The notes beneath the pieces were generated by a model. That model saw nothing but the letters and a program-made list of their open reading frames with translations. It did no database searches and was not told the origin of the DNA. 64,000 bases of DNA, from positions 1 through 64,000 of the forward strand of contig NZ_VLOG01000055.1 of NCBI RefSeq assembly GCF_007655305.1, written 5' to 3'. Of the stretch, positions 1 to 9,207 are shown piece after piece. The translations under genes were made by a program, and so were the position numbers. Source of the stretch: Algoriphagus algorifonticola. GTDB lineage: Bacteria; Bacteroidota; Bacteroidia; Cytophagales; Cyclobacteriaceae. Position 1 is the first letter of the stretch. Every line of letters starts with the position of its first letter.

Positions 1-99
1 GACCCAGCCACGGCCTTTAGGTTTGCAAAGTAGAATTATTTGAGAAAATCAGAGCTAATATCTTTACGATTATTAAGTGACTCAGATATTGAATAAATT

Positions 100-245
100 G
101 AAAAAGAATGGGGTGAACTTTCGCCACGGCTAGGCTAGCGACCTCTTGCCAGTATCAGTCCCCATTCTTAGTTGAGTTGCCAGTAACCAGTTAGAATTTT
201 AGGCTTTAGGCCTGTTAAAGGTTTTAGTTTCCGCAACTCTCATTT
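100..245 (+). ncRNA. predicted bridge RNA of the IS110 element
   Basis: Two stem-loops stand in tandem in the leader. The first has an 8-bp stem (GAATGGGG 106-113 with CCCCATTC 160-167), the second a 7-bp stem (GAGTTGC 174-180 with GCAACTC 233-239). The first loop contains GCCACGGC (123-130), identical to the left flanking target at 7-14, and TTGCCAG (146-152), complementary to the right junction at 1305-1311 with one G-U pair. The second loop contains TTAGAAT (191-197), identical to the right IS end at 1298-1304, and TAAAG (216-220), complementary to the left end CTTTA at 15-19. This is the arrangement of target and donor guides known for bridge RNAs. Expression and the exact guide borders are inferred. 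Confidence 0.6.
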
Positions 246-267
246 GTTAAACTTCAATGTCTAAATT

Positions 268-1266
268 ATGAAATTCAAATCAATTATTGGAGTCGATGTA
301 AGTAAATCTACACTTGATGCTTATCTGAAGATCAACCAATGCCACGCAGTCTTTGAAAATAATGAGAAAGGTTACCAGGAGCTGGTGGAATGGGTAATGG
401 AAAACTCTGGGTTAATACTCGCAGAAGAACTGCTTTTCGGATTTGAATCCACTGGGATTTATTCTTCAGAACTTGCTTTGTTTCTTGAAAAGCACTCCCT
501 ACCATTTTATATCATCTCAGGACTTGAATTAAAGCGATCCTTGGGAATAAGAAGAGGTAAGTCAGACAAGGCAGACTCTAAAGACATAGCTGAATATCTT
601 TATGAAAAGCAGGAGAAGATTATCCCCACTGTTCCTCCCAAAAAGGTCATCCAGGATCTCAAAAAGCTGTTTAATTACAGAGAGCGACTTGTAAAAGACA
701 GAGCAGCTTACATCACCCGTATCAAAGAATATGAAGCTGTAGTTTCAGAAAACAAATTAAAAGTCTATCAAAAATCCAATACCGAAGTAATCGCTTGTTT
801 AGATAAACAGATCGAAACCGTAGAGAAAGAAATAGACAAACTTTTACGCAAAGATGAACTGTTAATGAACCAATATAAGCTGATTAACTCTATCAAGGGC
901 ATAGGCCCACAGACAGCTGTTGCACTTATCGTCTTAACAGAAGGGTTTACCCTATTCGATAGCTGGAGAAAGTTTGCCAGTTATGCAGGAACAGCACCGT
1001 TTCCCAACCAGTCAGGTACATCCTATCGAGGGAGAACCAAAACCAGTCCGCTGGCGAATAAGAGAATTAAAACACTGCTGACATTATGTGCAGGCACAGC
1101 CATCCAATACAGCACTGAGATGAAGACCTATTACAAGAGAAGAACCGGTGAAGGGAAAAGCAAAATGAGCACACTTAATATTATCAGAAATAAACTTATT
1201 GCAAGGGCTTTTGCTGTTGTCAACCGAAATTCCAGCTATGTAGACATATTAAAATATGCCGCATGA
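268..1266 (+). CDS. IS110-family transposase (DEDD/serine recombinase)
   Basis: The 332-residue protein has the two IS110 domains. The N-terminal RuvC-like DEDD domain shows D10 (GVDVSK), E60 (FESTG) and D100/D103 (SDKAD). The C-terminal Transposase_20 domain follows a helix-hairpin-helix-like stretch (KGIGPQTAVAL, about 210-220) and contains the PNQSG motif whose S249 is the expected catalytic serine. The length is typical for the family and no frameshift is visible, so the element may be active. By family knowledge such enzymes recombine DNA guided by an RNA made from the element's own noncoding end. The ATG at 268 is the first start after the structured leader. Confidence 0.92.
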   Translation: MKFKSIIGVDVSKSTLDAYLKINQCHAVFENNEKGYQELVEWVMENSGLILAEELLFGFESTGIYSSELALFLEKHSLPFYIISGLELKRSLGIRRGKSDKADSKDIAEYLYEKQEKIIPTVPPKKVIQDLKKLFNYRERLVKDRAAYITRIKEYEAVVSENKLKVYQKSNTEVIACLDKQIETVEKEIDKLLRKDELLMNQYKLINSIKGIGPQTAVALIVLTEGFTLFDSWRKFASYAGTAPFPNQSGTSYRGRTKTSPLANKRIKTLLTLCAGTAIQYSTEMKTYYKRRTGEGKSKMSTLNIIRNKLIARAFAVVNRNSSYVDILKYAA

Positions 1267-1310
1267 AAAAAAACTGAAAATCTTCTTGCTTAAACCTTAG
1301 AATACTGGCA

Positions 1311-1392
1311 GGCGAAGCTTCCGGATTCTGATCCTTTCAGCAGACAATAAGCCGTATTTTTGTCAATACTGGTAAGAAAGCGGATATCCATA
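1311..1392. repeat. intergenic repeat interrupted by the IS (right part)
   Basis: These 82 bp match 58347-58428 with five mismatches. The 15 bp left of the IS (1-15) are identical to 58332-58346. The IS therefore sits inside a dispersed intergenic repeat, of which the window start cuts off the left part. A short motif, AATACTGGYA, occurs twice here: once at the IS end (1301-1310) and once inside the repeat (about 1364-1373). Confidence 0.75.
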
Positions 1393-1479
1393 ATAAATTT
1401 TAACAGGAAATAATTCAAAGAAGGTTCAATTTAATTCTATGCCAACTATTAATAATCCCGTTTATATAAAAAAAAGCAA

Positions 1480-1506
1480 AAAAAAGGAGGGAAACCCTCC
1501 TTTTTT
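1480..1506 (-). terminator. terminator of the SusC/SusD operon
   Basis: GGAGGG (1486-1491) pairs with CCCTCC (1495-1500) across an AAA loop, and A/T tracts extend the stem. On the minus strand the hairpin is followed by a T-run. It lies just after the stop codon of the last gene of the leftward operon. The rest of 1393-1524 shows nothing else. Confidence 0.8.
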
Positions 1507-1524
1507 AATCTGAATCAAATTTGA

Positions 1525-2352
1525 TTACTTTTTTACTAATGTAGTCTTTCCATCAATGTTGTTATTAGGATCACTCCAGTACAATACAAGAGTATTTGTT
1601 GCAGGATCAAAAGAACCTAACTTAGGATCTACTCTTGGTGCAGAAATGTTAAACTCTCTTTGACCAGGTCTTAGGAAAGTCAATACATTACAATTATCAC
1701 CATAAATAGCCTGCTGAGTAGTTCCAAATCCGAACGCTGCATACAAGCCTGCAGAAATATCAGATACTACATATTCTCCAACAGCACCAGAAACCGGAGT
1801 CACTTTAACATCAGCTGTAAATGTTCCAAATCTTGAGTTACTAGTTGCTGTCCAAGTGTCAGCAGCAGTAGAGATTTTAGACTCACAAATCACATTGATA
1901 TTCAAATCAAGATCCCCGTAGTTACTTGAAATTTCAGCACCTGTAGCAGATTGCATCACTAATTTCAAAACAGGAGATTCAGATGGATCAATGTTTCCAG
2001 TAAGGACAGTTACAGGGAAAGTTGCAACAAACTGTCCCGCAGGAATTGTTACAGTAGTTCCTGTAAAGTCTACATGAACGCCTTGAACAGCGGTTGAGGC
2101 CGGATCCACAGCAATATTAATGGTGATAGCACCACTTGCATTTGTTGACACCCTATTTACTTGAATATCAACTTGATCAGTTTGAGTTGCGTTTCTCCTG
2201 ACTTGTGTAGTTGTGAATCCGTTAGGAAGATTTCCGTCCTGGAATTCCACAACATTTCCGTCAAAGAACACTTCGCGCCCCGGATCATCAAAGCAGGAAG
2301 TCATTGCCAAAGAGGCGAATGCAACTGCGAATAAGATATATAACTTTTTCAT
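1525..2352 (-). CDS. secreted lipoprotein downstream of SusD (Calx-beta-like domain)
   Basis: This 275-residue protein has a lipoprotein signal peptide with the lipobox MTSC (Cys20). An immunoglobulin-like stretch rich in V/T/D (about 55-150, with VDIQVNRVS and TVTIPAGQF) resembles DUF1735/Calx-beta-type domains found in proteins encoded next to SusD. It is the third gene of the leftward SusC-SusD operon, 17 bp after susD. The position suggests an accessory surface lipoprotein, perhaps a SusE/F-like ligand-binding protein. The substrate cannot be told from sequence. Confidence 0.7.
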   Translation of the reverse strand: MKKLYILFAVAFASLAMTSCFDDPGREVFFDGNVVEFQDGNLPNGFTTTQVRRNATQTDQVDIQVNRVSTNASGAITINIAVDPASTAVQGVHVDFTGTTVTIPAGQFVATFPVTVLTGNIDPSESPVLKLVMQSATGAEISSNYGDLDLNINVICESKISTAADTWTATSNSRFGTFTADVKVTPVSGAVGEYVVSDISAGLYAAFGFGTTQQAIYGDNCNVLTFLRPGQREFNISAPRVDPKLGSFDPATNTLVLYWSDPNNNIDGKTTLVKK

Positions 2353-2369
2353 AATTAGTTTTCTGTTTT

Positions 2370-3815
2370 TTAGTTATAACCAGGGTTCTGCTCCAACTGA
2401 TCATTCAATTGAAGTTCAGCAGTAGGTAGCGGAGCTAGAAGTCTGTAATCGTTGTAAGGAATAACCTCGAAACGGTCTGCTTTAGTAATTGGCAATCCAT
2501 TTCTCTTCAAGTCAAACCATCTGTGACCTTCCAATGCAAATTCTTGTCTTCTTTCCAACATGATCTGGTCGAACAAAGCTTGACCGGAAAGTCCAGCTTC
2601 TACTTCTCCCAATCCTCTTTTGGATCTTAAAGCATTCAAATCAGCTCTTGCACCGGCAGCATCATTGGTTCTGTATCTTGCCTCAGCACGGATTAAGAAC
2701 AATTCAGCAGCACGGATGATTGGAAGATTTTCCAAGAAATCACCTTTGTGGCCTAACCACTTAGCAGATCTGTAAACAGTACCTGAAGCACCTGATCTTG
2801 TAGTAGCAACCCAAGCATTTCTTCTAACATCCCCATCTTCATAAGATTCGATCAATTCGTCAGTCGCAGTTGCAATAAACTGAGCACTGGCGAATACATT
2901 AGCAGTCAAAGAACATACAGAGTTGTTTACGCCGTCTACAGTAGACCAGTCATTGGAACGAATCTCTACTTCGAACAAAGACTCCGGATTTGGAGCAGTT
3001 GAGAATCCTGCAATGTAGTTTGCTGGAGTTGCAAGACCTGTTCCGTCATCAGCGATTCCGAAAGAAGCCATTGCAGCTGATGCAGAAGCAGCAGCCTCAG
3101 CAAATTTAGAGTCATATAGGTAAACTCTCGCTAACAAAGCCTGAGCAGAACCTCTACTTGCTCTGTAAACCGCAGCAGTACCTTTTGTCGCAGTAGGCAA
3201 CAAGTTGATAGCAGCCTGCAAATCAGAGATGATCTGATCATAAATCTGACGGTTAGTTGCTCTAGCTCTGAAGTCAGCATTGGAGAAACCTAAGGTAGGC
3301 TCAGTTCTCAAAATAACTGCTTTATCCCAACCATTTACTTCTTTACCTGGCTCATAGCCATATACTCTTGCCAAATCGAAATAGAACAAGGCTCTCATAA
3401 AATGAGCTTCACCTTTTACTCTATTTTTCTTTGTTGCATCACCCGGAACATCATCAACCTGCGCCAAAACGATGTTTGCAGTATTGATGCCGGACCAAAA
3501 CTGAGTGGTCCAAAGGTTCATATGAGCTCTATCAGCATTCTGCTCCTGTCCGATATATCTACCGGTATTAGCAATAATTCTCAAGTTATCAGCCATAATC
3601 TCCGGTGCAATCATCATCTGCTGTCCGTATTGATTGAACGCTCTTGCAACACCATAAGTGGTGAAGCCAAGTGCTTCCATTCCGTCCACATCAGCGAAAG
3701 CAACTTCTGGAGTTAAGCTTTGTCTTGGTTGTGTTTCTAGATCAGTACAAGATGCTGCTACTAGAGCACCACCAAATACCATTATTCTAAATATATTTTT
3801 CATAGCTGTATTCAA
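2370..3815 (-). CDS. RagB/SusD-family nutrient uptake lipoprotein
   Basis: The 481-residue protein has a lipobox ending in Cys23 (LVAASC), so it should be anchored on the outer face of the outer membrane. SusD hallmarks are visible: the helical TPR-like middle (ARAYLYDSKF-type repeats), RAEARYRTNDAAGARADLNA and the C-terminal RRQEFALEGHRWFDLKR segment. It forms the lid of the SusC transporter whose gene ends 1 bp upstream. The methionine at residue 5 (3803) is an equally plausible start because it leaves a more typical signal peptide. No glycoside hydrolase lies nearby, so the ligand is unknown. Confidence 0.93.
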   Translation of the reverse strand: MNTAMKNIFRIMVFGGALVAASCTDLETQPRQSLTPEVAFADVDGMEALGFTTYGVARAFNQYGQQMMIAPEIMADNLRIIANTGRYIGQEQNADRAHMNLWTTQFWSGINTANIVLAQVDDVPGDATKKNRVKGEAHFMRALFYFDLARVYGYEPGKEVNGWDKAVILRTEPTLGFSNADFRARATNRQIYDQIISDLQAAINLLPTATKGTAAVYRASRGSAQALLARVYLYDSKFAEAAASASAAMASFGIADDGTGLATPANYIAGFSTAPNPESLFEVEIRSNDWSTVDGVNNSVCSLTANVFASAQFIATATDELIESYEDGDVRRNAWVATTRSGASGTVYRSAKWLGHKGDFLENLPIIRAAELFLIRAEARYRTNDAAGARADLNALRSKRGLGEVEAGLSGQALFDQIMLERRQEFALEGHRWFDLKRNGLPITKADRFEVIPYNDYRLLAPLPTAELQLNDQLEQNPGYN

Positions 3816-3816
3816 A

Positions 3817-6798
3817 TTAGAAGGTTAAGGTTAAACCTGCTGAGAACTGTCTTGCATTCGGGAAACGTCCAATTGACACAAATTCAGCAATACCCACAAC
3901 TTCTGGATCTTGACCAGTGTACTTAGTAAATGTGGCCAAGTTCAAACCTTGAACGAAAGCACTTAAACCTTGCATACCGATTTTCTGTGCAGTAGCACTT
4001 GGAAGTACATAGTTCAATGTCACTTGCTTCAATCTTACATATCCACCATCACTCAAGAATCGAGTTGAGAAAGTATCAATGTTTGATGTTCCTGGAGCCT
4101 GACCACCTTCGTAAGGACGACCTACAGTAGTGATATCACCTGGCTGCTTCCAATAGCTCAACTGGTTAGTTCTTAAGTTACCGGTAGATGCTCCCCAATC
4201 TTCAAGGTTAAACATATCCTGGTTTCCAGCTAAGTTTCCAAATTGACCTTGGAAGAATACTTCCAAAGAAACCGGACCATAAGAGAAGGTATTTGATAAA
4301 CCACCATAGCTAGTTGGCAATCCACTTCCAATGTATTGAAGAGTTGATTCACCTACGATGTAAGTATATCCACCATTCGCATCATCATACATGGCTCTAC
4401 CATTTGCAGGGTTAACGCCCAAGAATTGATGCGTATACCAGAATGAAATTGGTCTTCCAACGATTAGGCTGTTTCCAATTCTATCCAGTCCGTCATATAA
4501 TTCAGTTAATTCATTCTCCAAGAAAGTGATGTTGAATCCCGTATTCCACTGGAATTTACCAGATACTACGTTCACAGTCTGCAAATCAATGTCGATACCT
4601 TGGTTTCTTACAGAACCAGTATTTCTAGTGATACCACCGAAACCTGAGTCAATTGGAAGAGGAGTGTTGAACAACAATGATTCAGAATCTTTTCTCCAGA
4701 AGTCAACTGTACCGATCAATCTACCATTGAAAATAGTCCAGTCAACACCCAAGTTGATAGTCTTGGACTCTTCCCAAGTCAATAGATCGTTACCCAACTG
4801 AGAAAGACCTAATGAACCTGAACCTAAATACTGTCCAGTGTTTCCAACTAGAGTTCTAGATGCAAAGTTTGAGATATCAGAGTTACCGGTGATACCGAAA
4901 GATGCTCTAACTCTCAAGTTGTCCAACCAAGTCAAATCTTGCATGAAAGACTCAGAAGAAACTCTCCATCCTACTGAAGCAGCACCAAATGTACCCCACT
5001 GGTTTTGGGCACCAAATCTAGAGTGACCGTCTCTTCTGATTGTGAATTCAGCATCGTATCTGTCATCGTAGTTATACTTCACGTTTCCAAAAACACCGAT
5101 TCTTTTGAATTCAGTAAAGAAACCTCCAACTGCAAAAGGAGTCGCTGCATTTTGAAGGTATCTTAAAGTTGGGTTAGCAAATCCACGACCAGTAGCTGTA
5201 GTCTCTTCAGACTGGAATCCCTTGTATTCATAACCAGCCAAACCAGTAATGGTATGTACATCACCAAATTTCTTGTTGAAATTCAAGTTGTGGTTAGTGT
5301 TAAAGTTATTATTTCTTCTATCTGCATAGAATGATTGACCTCCGTAAGAGGAGAATACAGGGATCGTAGAAGGTCTGTTGTTTTCGTCTCTGTTGTCAGA
5401 GAAGTCCAAACCAAAGTAAGATGTCCAGCTCAACCAAGGAGTGATCTGGTAATTCGCTTGTAAGTTTGATACAGTCTGAACTGAAGTACCTCTTCTCAAT
5501 TCTTCATAAACACCTTGTACGATGTTGTAACCAAAGTTATGGTTAGATGGATAATCAGCTTTGAATGAACCATCTTCATTGTAAATAGGCACATTTGGTC
5601 TCATAGTGAAACCAGCAGAGAACGGACCGTTTACGAAGTTACCGTTTGCAATAGTTCCCAAAGTTCTTTGGTATGCCAAAGATAGGTTAGCCGCAACAGT
5701 CAACTTTTTGTTTGGTCTGTGAGTCACATTCAAACGACCGGTTGCTCTTTCATAACTTGACTGGATGATTTGACCCTCTTGGTTAGTGTAGGATCCAGAA
5801 AGATAGAAGTTAGTCTTTTCATCACCTCCTGATACTGAAACGTCATAAACAGAAAGTCTACCTTGTCTATACAACTCGTCTACCCAGTCATAAGACTGTA
5901 AGTTTGGATCTTCAGGGTTTCCATAAGTAGCAGCTGCATTTGCTGGATTCAATCCTGCATTTAGAAAAGCGTCACGCTTGATGGTTGCCAACTGAGTAGC
6001 ATTCATCACTTCGTACAAGTTCAAAGGCTGAACAATACCTTCCTGAGCAGTGATTTTTGTTTTGGTAACACCTTTTTTACCTTTTTTGGTAGTAATCAAA
6101 ACTACACCGTTTGCTGCCTGAGCCCCATAAATGGAAGCAGCGGCCGCATCTTTCAATACCTCAATTGACTCGATGTCATTTGGGTTAATAGATGCTAATG
6201 CGTTTTGAGGTCCCTGACCAGACAAGGATCCTGAAGCCACCTGCACACCGTCAACGATGTAAAGTGGATCATTTCCCGCGTTGATCGAACCTACACCTCG
6301 AATTCGAACGTTCAAGGTACCTCCTGGAGCACCAGAAGTTGAAGTTACCTGAACACCCGCAATACGGCCTTGCATAGCACGGTCAAATGATTGAACAGGC
6401 AGGTTTTCGAAAACCTCACCTTTCACAGACGCAATCGCACCTGTAATTTCTCTTTTCGACTGATCACCGTATGATGTGATCACGAATTCAGAAAGAGCTT
6501 GAACATCTGGCTCCAAAGCTACATTGATAGTAGTTCTGTTTCCGATGCTCACTTCCTGCTGTCTTAGGCCTACAAAGCTAAAGACCAAAACATTGCTTCC
6601 GGCTGGAACGCTGATTGAATAATTACCATCCAAGTCGGTGGCAGTACCAATCGTAGTTCCCTTTACCAGAACAGTCGCTCCTGGTACTCCCAAGTTATCC
6701 TCGGTTGAGGTAACAGTACCAGTAATCACACGATTTTGGGCAAATGCTACCGCACTTCCCAAAAACAGCATGAGTCCTAGAAGTAAAACTTTCCTCAT
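3817..6798 (-). CDS. SusC/RagA-family TonB-linked outer membrane transporter
   Basis: The 993-residue protein has a signal peptide (cut after AFAQ), a carboxypeptidase-regulatory-like domain (about 22-100, TVLVKGTTIGTATDLDGNYSI), a plug domain (about 115-235) with the family signature PLYIVDGV, and a large C-terminal beta-barrel ending in aromatic F. It imports a ligand handed over by the SusD protein encoded next to it, powered by TonB. It has no N-terminal secretin/STN domain, and no ECF sigma/anti-sigma pair or hybrid sensor lies beside it, so regulation is not evident. It is the first gene of the operon. Confidence 0.95.
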   Translation of the reverse strand: MRKVLLLGLMLFLGSAVAFAQNRVITGTVTSTEDNLGVPGATVLVKGTTIGTATDLDGNYSISVPAGSNVLVFSFVGLRQQEVSIGNRTTINVALEPDVQALSEFVITSYGDQSKREITGAIASVKGEVFENLPVQSFDRAMQGRIAGVQVTSTSGAPGGTLNVRIRGVGSINAGNDPLYIVDGVQVASGSLSGQGPQNALASINPNDIESIEVLKDAAAASIYGAQAANGVVLITTKKGKKGVTKTKITAQEGIVQPLNLYEVMNATQLATIKRDAFLNAGLNPANAAATYGNPEDPNLQSYDWVDELYRQGRLSVYDVSVSGGDEKTNFYLSGSYTNQEGQIIQSSYERATGRLNVTHRPNKKLTVAANLSLAYQRTLGTIANGNFVNGPFSAGFTMRPNVPIYNEDGSFKADYPSNHNFGYNIVQGVYEELRRGTSVQTVSNLQANYQITPWLSWTSYFGLDFSDNRDENNRPSTIPVFSSYGGQSFYADRRNNNFNTNHNLNFNKKFGDVHTITGLAGYEYKGFQSEETTATGRGFANPTLRYLQNAATPFAVGGFFTEFKRIGVFGNVKYNYDDRYDAEFTIRRDGHSRFGAQNQWGTFGAASVGWRVSSESFMQDLTWLDNLRVRASFGITGNSDISNFASRTLVGNTGQYLGSGSLGLSQLGNDLLTWEESKTINLGVDWTIFNGRLIGTVDFWRKDSESLLFNTPLPIDSGFGGITRNTGSVRNQGIDIDLQTVNVVSGKFQWNTGFNITFLENELTELYDGLDRIGNSLIVGRPISFWYTHQFLGVNPANGRAMYDDANGGYTYIVGESTLQYIGSGLPTSYGGLSNTFSYGPVSLEVFFQGQFGNLAGNQDMFNLEDWGASTGNLRTNQLSYWKQPGDITTVGRPYEGGQAPGTSNIDTFSTRFLSDGGYVRLKQVTLNYVLPSATAQKIGMQGLSAFVQGLNLATFTKYTGQDPEVVGIAEFVSIGRFPNARQFSAGLTLTF

Positions 6799-7280
6799 AT
6801 TTGGTTTGATTATGGTTTAAAATAAGTTCAATGATATCCGATATCTTTGAATATCCCAAGAGCACTACCCATAAAAATTCGAATTGTTTATAAGAAAAAC
6901 TACGTTCAAAATTTGATAAAAAAGATATTTTCAGAATTAATTTTGGAATAAATACTATATATGATATTTTATTCTGAATTAGGCACATTATCTCAATGTT
7001 AACAAAAGTTAATTTTTAATACTAAATCTTAATTTTGTCTAAAAAATTTAAGAGAAAAAATACAATTCCAACTTTTATTGCCCTTTTTTAAATTTTTGCA
7101 AAATTATTTAGATATGAAATAAGGTTTATTGAATATTAAAAATTGCATATTATAATAATTGAAAAATATACCTAATACAGTATTTTTTAGCTGATTAATA
7201 GTATTTGTTTTTTCTCTCTAATACAGAATTTTATTCTGAAATTACGAGCAAATCAACTTAGGGCCCTAAGCTTCAAAAAA
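6799..7280. other. AT-rich intergenic region upstream of susC
   Basis: About 480 bp without a convincing gene. It must contain the susC promoter. One match to the reverse of TAnnTTTG (CAAAATTA, 7099-7106) was seen but it has no -33 partner and would give a leader of about 290 nt. The motif TTTTATTCTGAA occurs twice (near 6966 and 7230). A 14-bp palindrome CTTAGGGCCCTAAG (7257-7270) lies just after the PorE-like gene and is too short-looped to be a clear terminator. Confidence 0.5.
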
Positions 7281-9203
7281 TCACAAAACGCGTATAGTAA
7301 TCCTCCTGTTTAAGGCTTGATTTTGAGAGTTTGTATTTGGAACCATCGGTTCCTTATCTCCTTTTCCTTCCACTAAAACCCTACCCGGATGCATACCGTT
7401 TTGGATCAAATAATCTTGTACACTTTTAGCCCTTTGCAAGCTAAGTGTTTGATTGTACGCTGAAGATCCCACGTTATCTGTATGACCGGTAACCATGATG
7501 TTTACATTGGGGTTTTCATTGAGAAACTTCACCAATCGCTTCAGAGAAGACATGGACTCTTGCTTCAGATTATATTTATCGAAATCAAAAAATACATTTT
7601 CGAACACAAACTCCTCACCTGAAGCTACCGGAGTCAATTGTACCTCCAAATCCTTTACATTCTGAAGTTTGTCTCTTTCTACGTTATAAATCTTTGGCAG
7701 GTACCCTTTCTTCTCCACATAGAGACCTGATATTGACTTTTCAGGGTAGAGCATCATAAACTCACCCGTTTTACCATCCGCTTTAAATTGATAAAGTGTG
7801 CTGTCATTCGTAAGAGAAACTAAAGATAGGGTCGCATCTATTGGATCCCCTGTTTTAGAGTTAAATACTCTCCCGCCTGTGACAGTCAGGTTTTCTCCTA
7901 AATATATATCCTTCGGGAATTTGAATCTATACAATAAGGACCGGTCTCTCCCATTTTCTGAACTCGCTAACTCCGTAAAGTATGCATAGTCTTTTTGAGC
8001 TGTGATAAACAAGGCGACCTGATCTAGTTGATCATTGATAGGAAGGCCTAGATTTTCCGGTTTGGTAAACTTCCCGTCCTTTACCCTTGACAGGAAGATA
8101 TCCATCCCTCCAAAACCCTGATGACCGTCTGAAGCAAAAAACAAGATCTCATTGTTGAAAAACATAAAAGGTGAAATCTCATCTTTTGGTGTATTGACGA
8201 TCTCTCCTAGATTTTTGGCTTCTGCCCAACTCCCATCAGCCAACCTGACTGAATACCATATGTCATTCCCTCCAAATCCACCTTTTCTATTGGAAGAGAA
8301 AAACAGGATTCGACCATCGGCCGACAGGGATGGCTGGGAATCCCAGGACCTTGAATTCACCTTTTTACCCATATTTCTGGGCCTCTGCCAAGTTCCGTTG
8401 ACCTTATAGGCTACATATAAGTCACAGCTACCTTCGGAATCAGGCGCATCACATGAAGTATAAATTAGAATATTTCCGTCTGCGGTCACCGAACAAGTGC
8501 CCTCATTGTATTGTGAGTTAATGGTAGAGGCAATGCTTCTCGGTACTGACCACTCGTCTGACTCATCCAAAAAGGAGGTGAAAATGTCTTCTTTGTCATA
8601 ATTGCCCGTACCATCTCTTTTGGTAAAAAGAATCTGCTTCCCATCCGCAGTCAAGACAGGAAAGTATTGCAATTGAAATTGGTTTAGAGGAGCCTCTAGT
8701 TTTTCCTTTTCTATGGACATGGATTTTCCCAATTGGGTTTTGAGAAATTCCATCTGAGTTTTCATCTCTTTATAATAGACATGAGAGCGAAAGGAATCAT
8801 CCAATAGAGGATCTATGGCTTCAAACTGCTTGTAGGCTTTTTCGAATTCTCCTTTTTGTAAATAAATGTTGGAGAAAACCCACCCAATGTCAGCGCTGTG
8901 CTTAGGGGTTGCATTTTTCCCACTCAACCTGGATCTTCCCGACTCAGCTACTCTTTCAGCCTCTTCCAAATTTCCCATAGTAATCAAAAGCTGGGACATT
9001 TTGACGTAGGCTTCCAAAAAAGAGGCCTCTCGATTGATCGCATCCTTGAATTTTTCTAAGGCAGCATCATACCTTCTTTCCAAAATGAGCTGCTCTCCTT
9101 CTTTGTAAAAACGAATTGCCCGCCCATCAATAATGGAAAAATCCTGTGCAAATGCATGGGAGGTCAATAACAAAAGAAGAATTCCTACTAAAACAGGGCG
9201 CAT
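7281..9203 (-). CDS. PorE-like OmpA-family protein (TPR, PD40, CRD, OmpA)
   Basis: The 640-residue protein has a signal peptide (cut near AFAQ), TPR repeats (about 28-110), a PD40/WD40-like beta-propeller (about 175-430 with repeated SADGRILFFSS-type blades), a carboxypeptidase-regulatory-like domain (about 440-510) and a C-terminal OmpA peptidoglycan-binding domain with TGHTDNVGS. That order matches PorE of the type IX secretion system. Unlike a classic PorE it has no lipobox cysteine after the signal peptide. Bacteroidota encode several such proteins, so the secretion-system role is inference. It follows queE by 4 bp. Confidence 0.8.
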   Translation of the reverse strand: MRPVLVGILLLLLTSHAFAQDFSIIDGRAIRFYKEGEQLILERRYDAALEKFKDAINREASFLEAYVKMSQLLITMGNLEEAERVAESGRSRLSGKNATPKHSADIGWVFSNIYLQKGEFEKAYKQFEAIDPLLDDSFRSHVYYKEMKTQMEFLKTQLGKSMSIEKEKLEAPLNQFQLQYFPVLTADGKQILFTKRDGTGNYDKEDIFTSFLDESDEWSVPRSIASTINSQYNEGTCSVTADGNILIYTSCDAPDSEGSCDLYVAYKVNGTWQRPRNMGKKVNSRSWDSQPSLSADGRILFFSSNRKGGFGGNDIWYSVRLADGSWAEAKNLGEIVNTPKDEISPFMFFNNEILFFASDGHQGFGGMDIFLSRVKDGKFTKPENLGLPINDQLDQVALFITAQKDYAYFTELASSENGRDRSLLYRFKFPKDIYLGENLTVTGGRVFNSKTGDPIDATLSLVSLTNDSTLYQFKADGKTGEFMMLYPEKSISGLYVEKKGYLPKIYNVERDKLQNVKDLEVQLTPVASGEEFVFENVFFDFDKYNLKQESMSSLKRLVKFLNENPNVNIMVTGHTDNVGSSAYNQTLSLQRAKSVQDYLIQNGMHPGRVLVEGKGDKEPMVPNTNSQNQALNRRITIRVL

Positions 9204-9207
9204 GAAC

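Larger units (their letters stand above)
16..1306 (+). mobile_element. IS110-family insertion sequence (complete)
   Basis: This is a single-gene insertion sequence of about 1.29 kb with a DEDD transposase, a noncoding leader of about 250 nt on the left and only about 40 nt after the stop codon. No terminal inverted repeats were seen. The long left noncoding part and short right part are the layout of the IS110 subgroup rather than IS1111. The ends are inferred by comparison with an IS-free copy of the flanking repeat at 58332-58428: the flanks match through position 15 on the left and from 1311 on the right. A CT dinucleotide occurs at both ends (15-16 and 1305-1306) and is a candidate core, so the exact ends are uncertain by about 5 bp. 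Confidence 0.8.

Noticed and set aside
7257-7270. Palindrome CTTAGGGCCCTAAG as terminator of the PorE-like gene
   Set aside because: A palindrome without a spacer forms only a short hairpin and no T-run follows on the minus strand.
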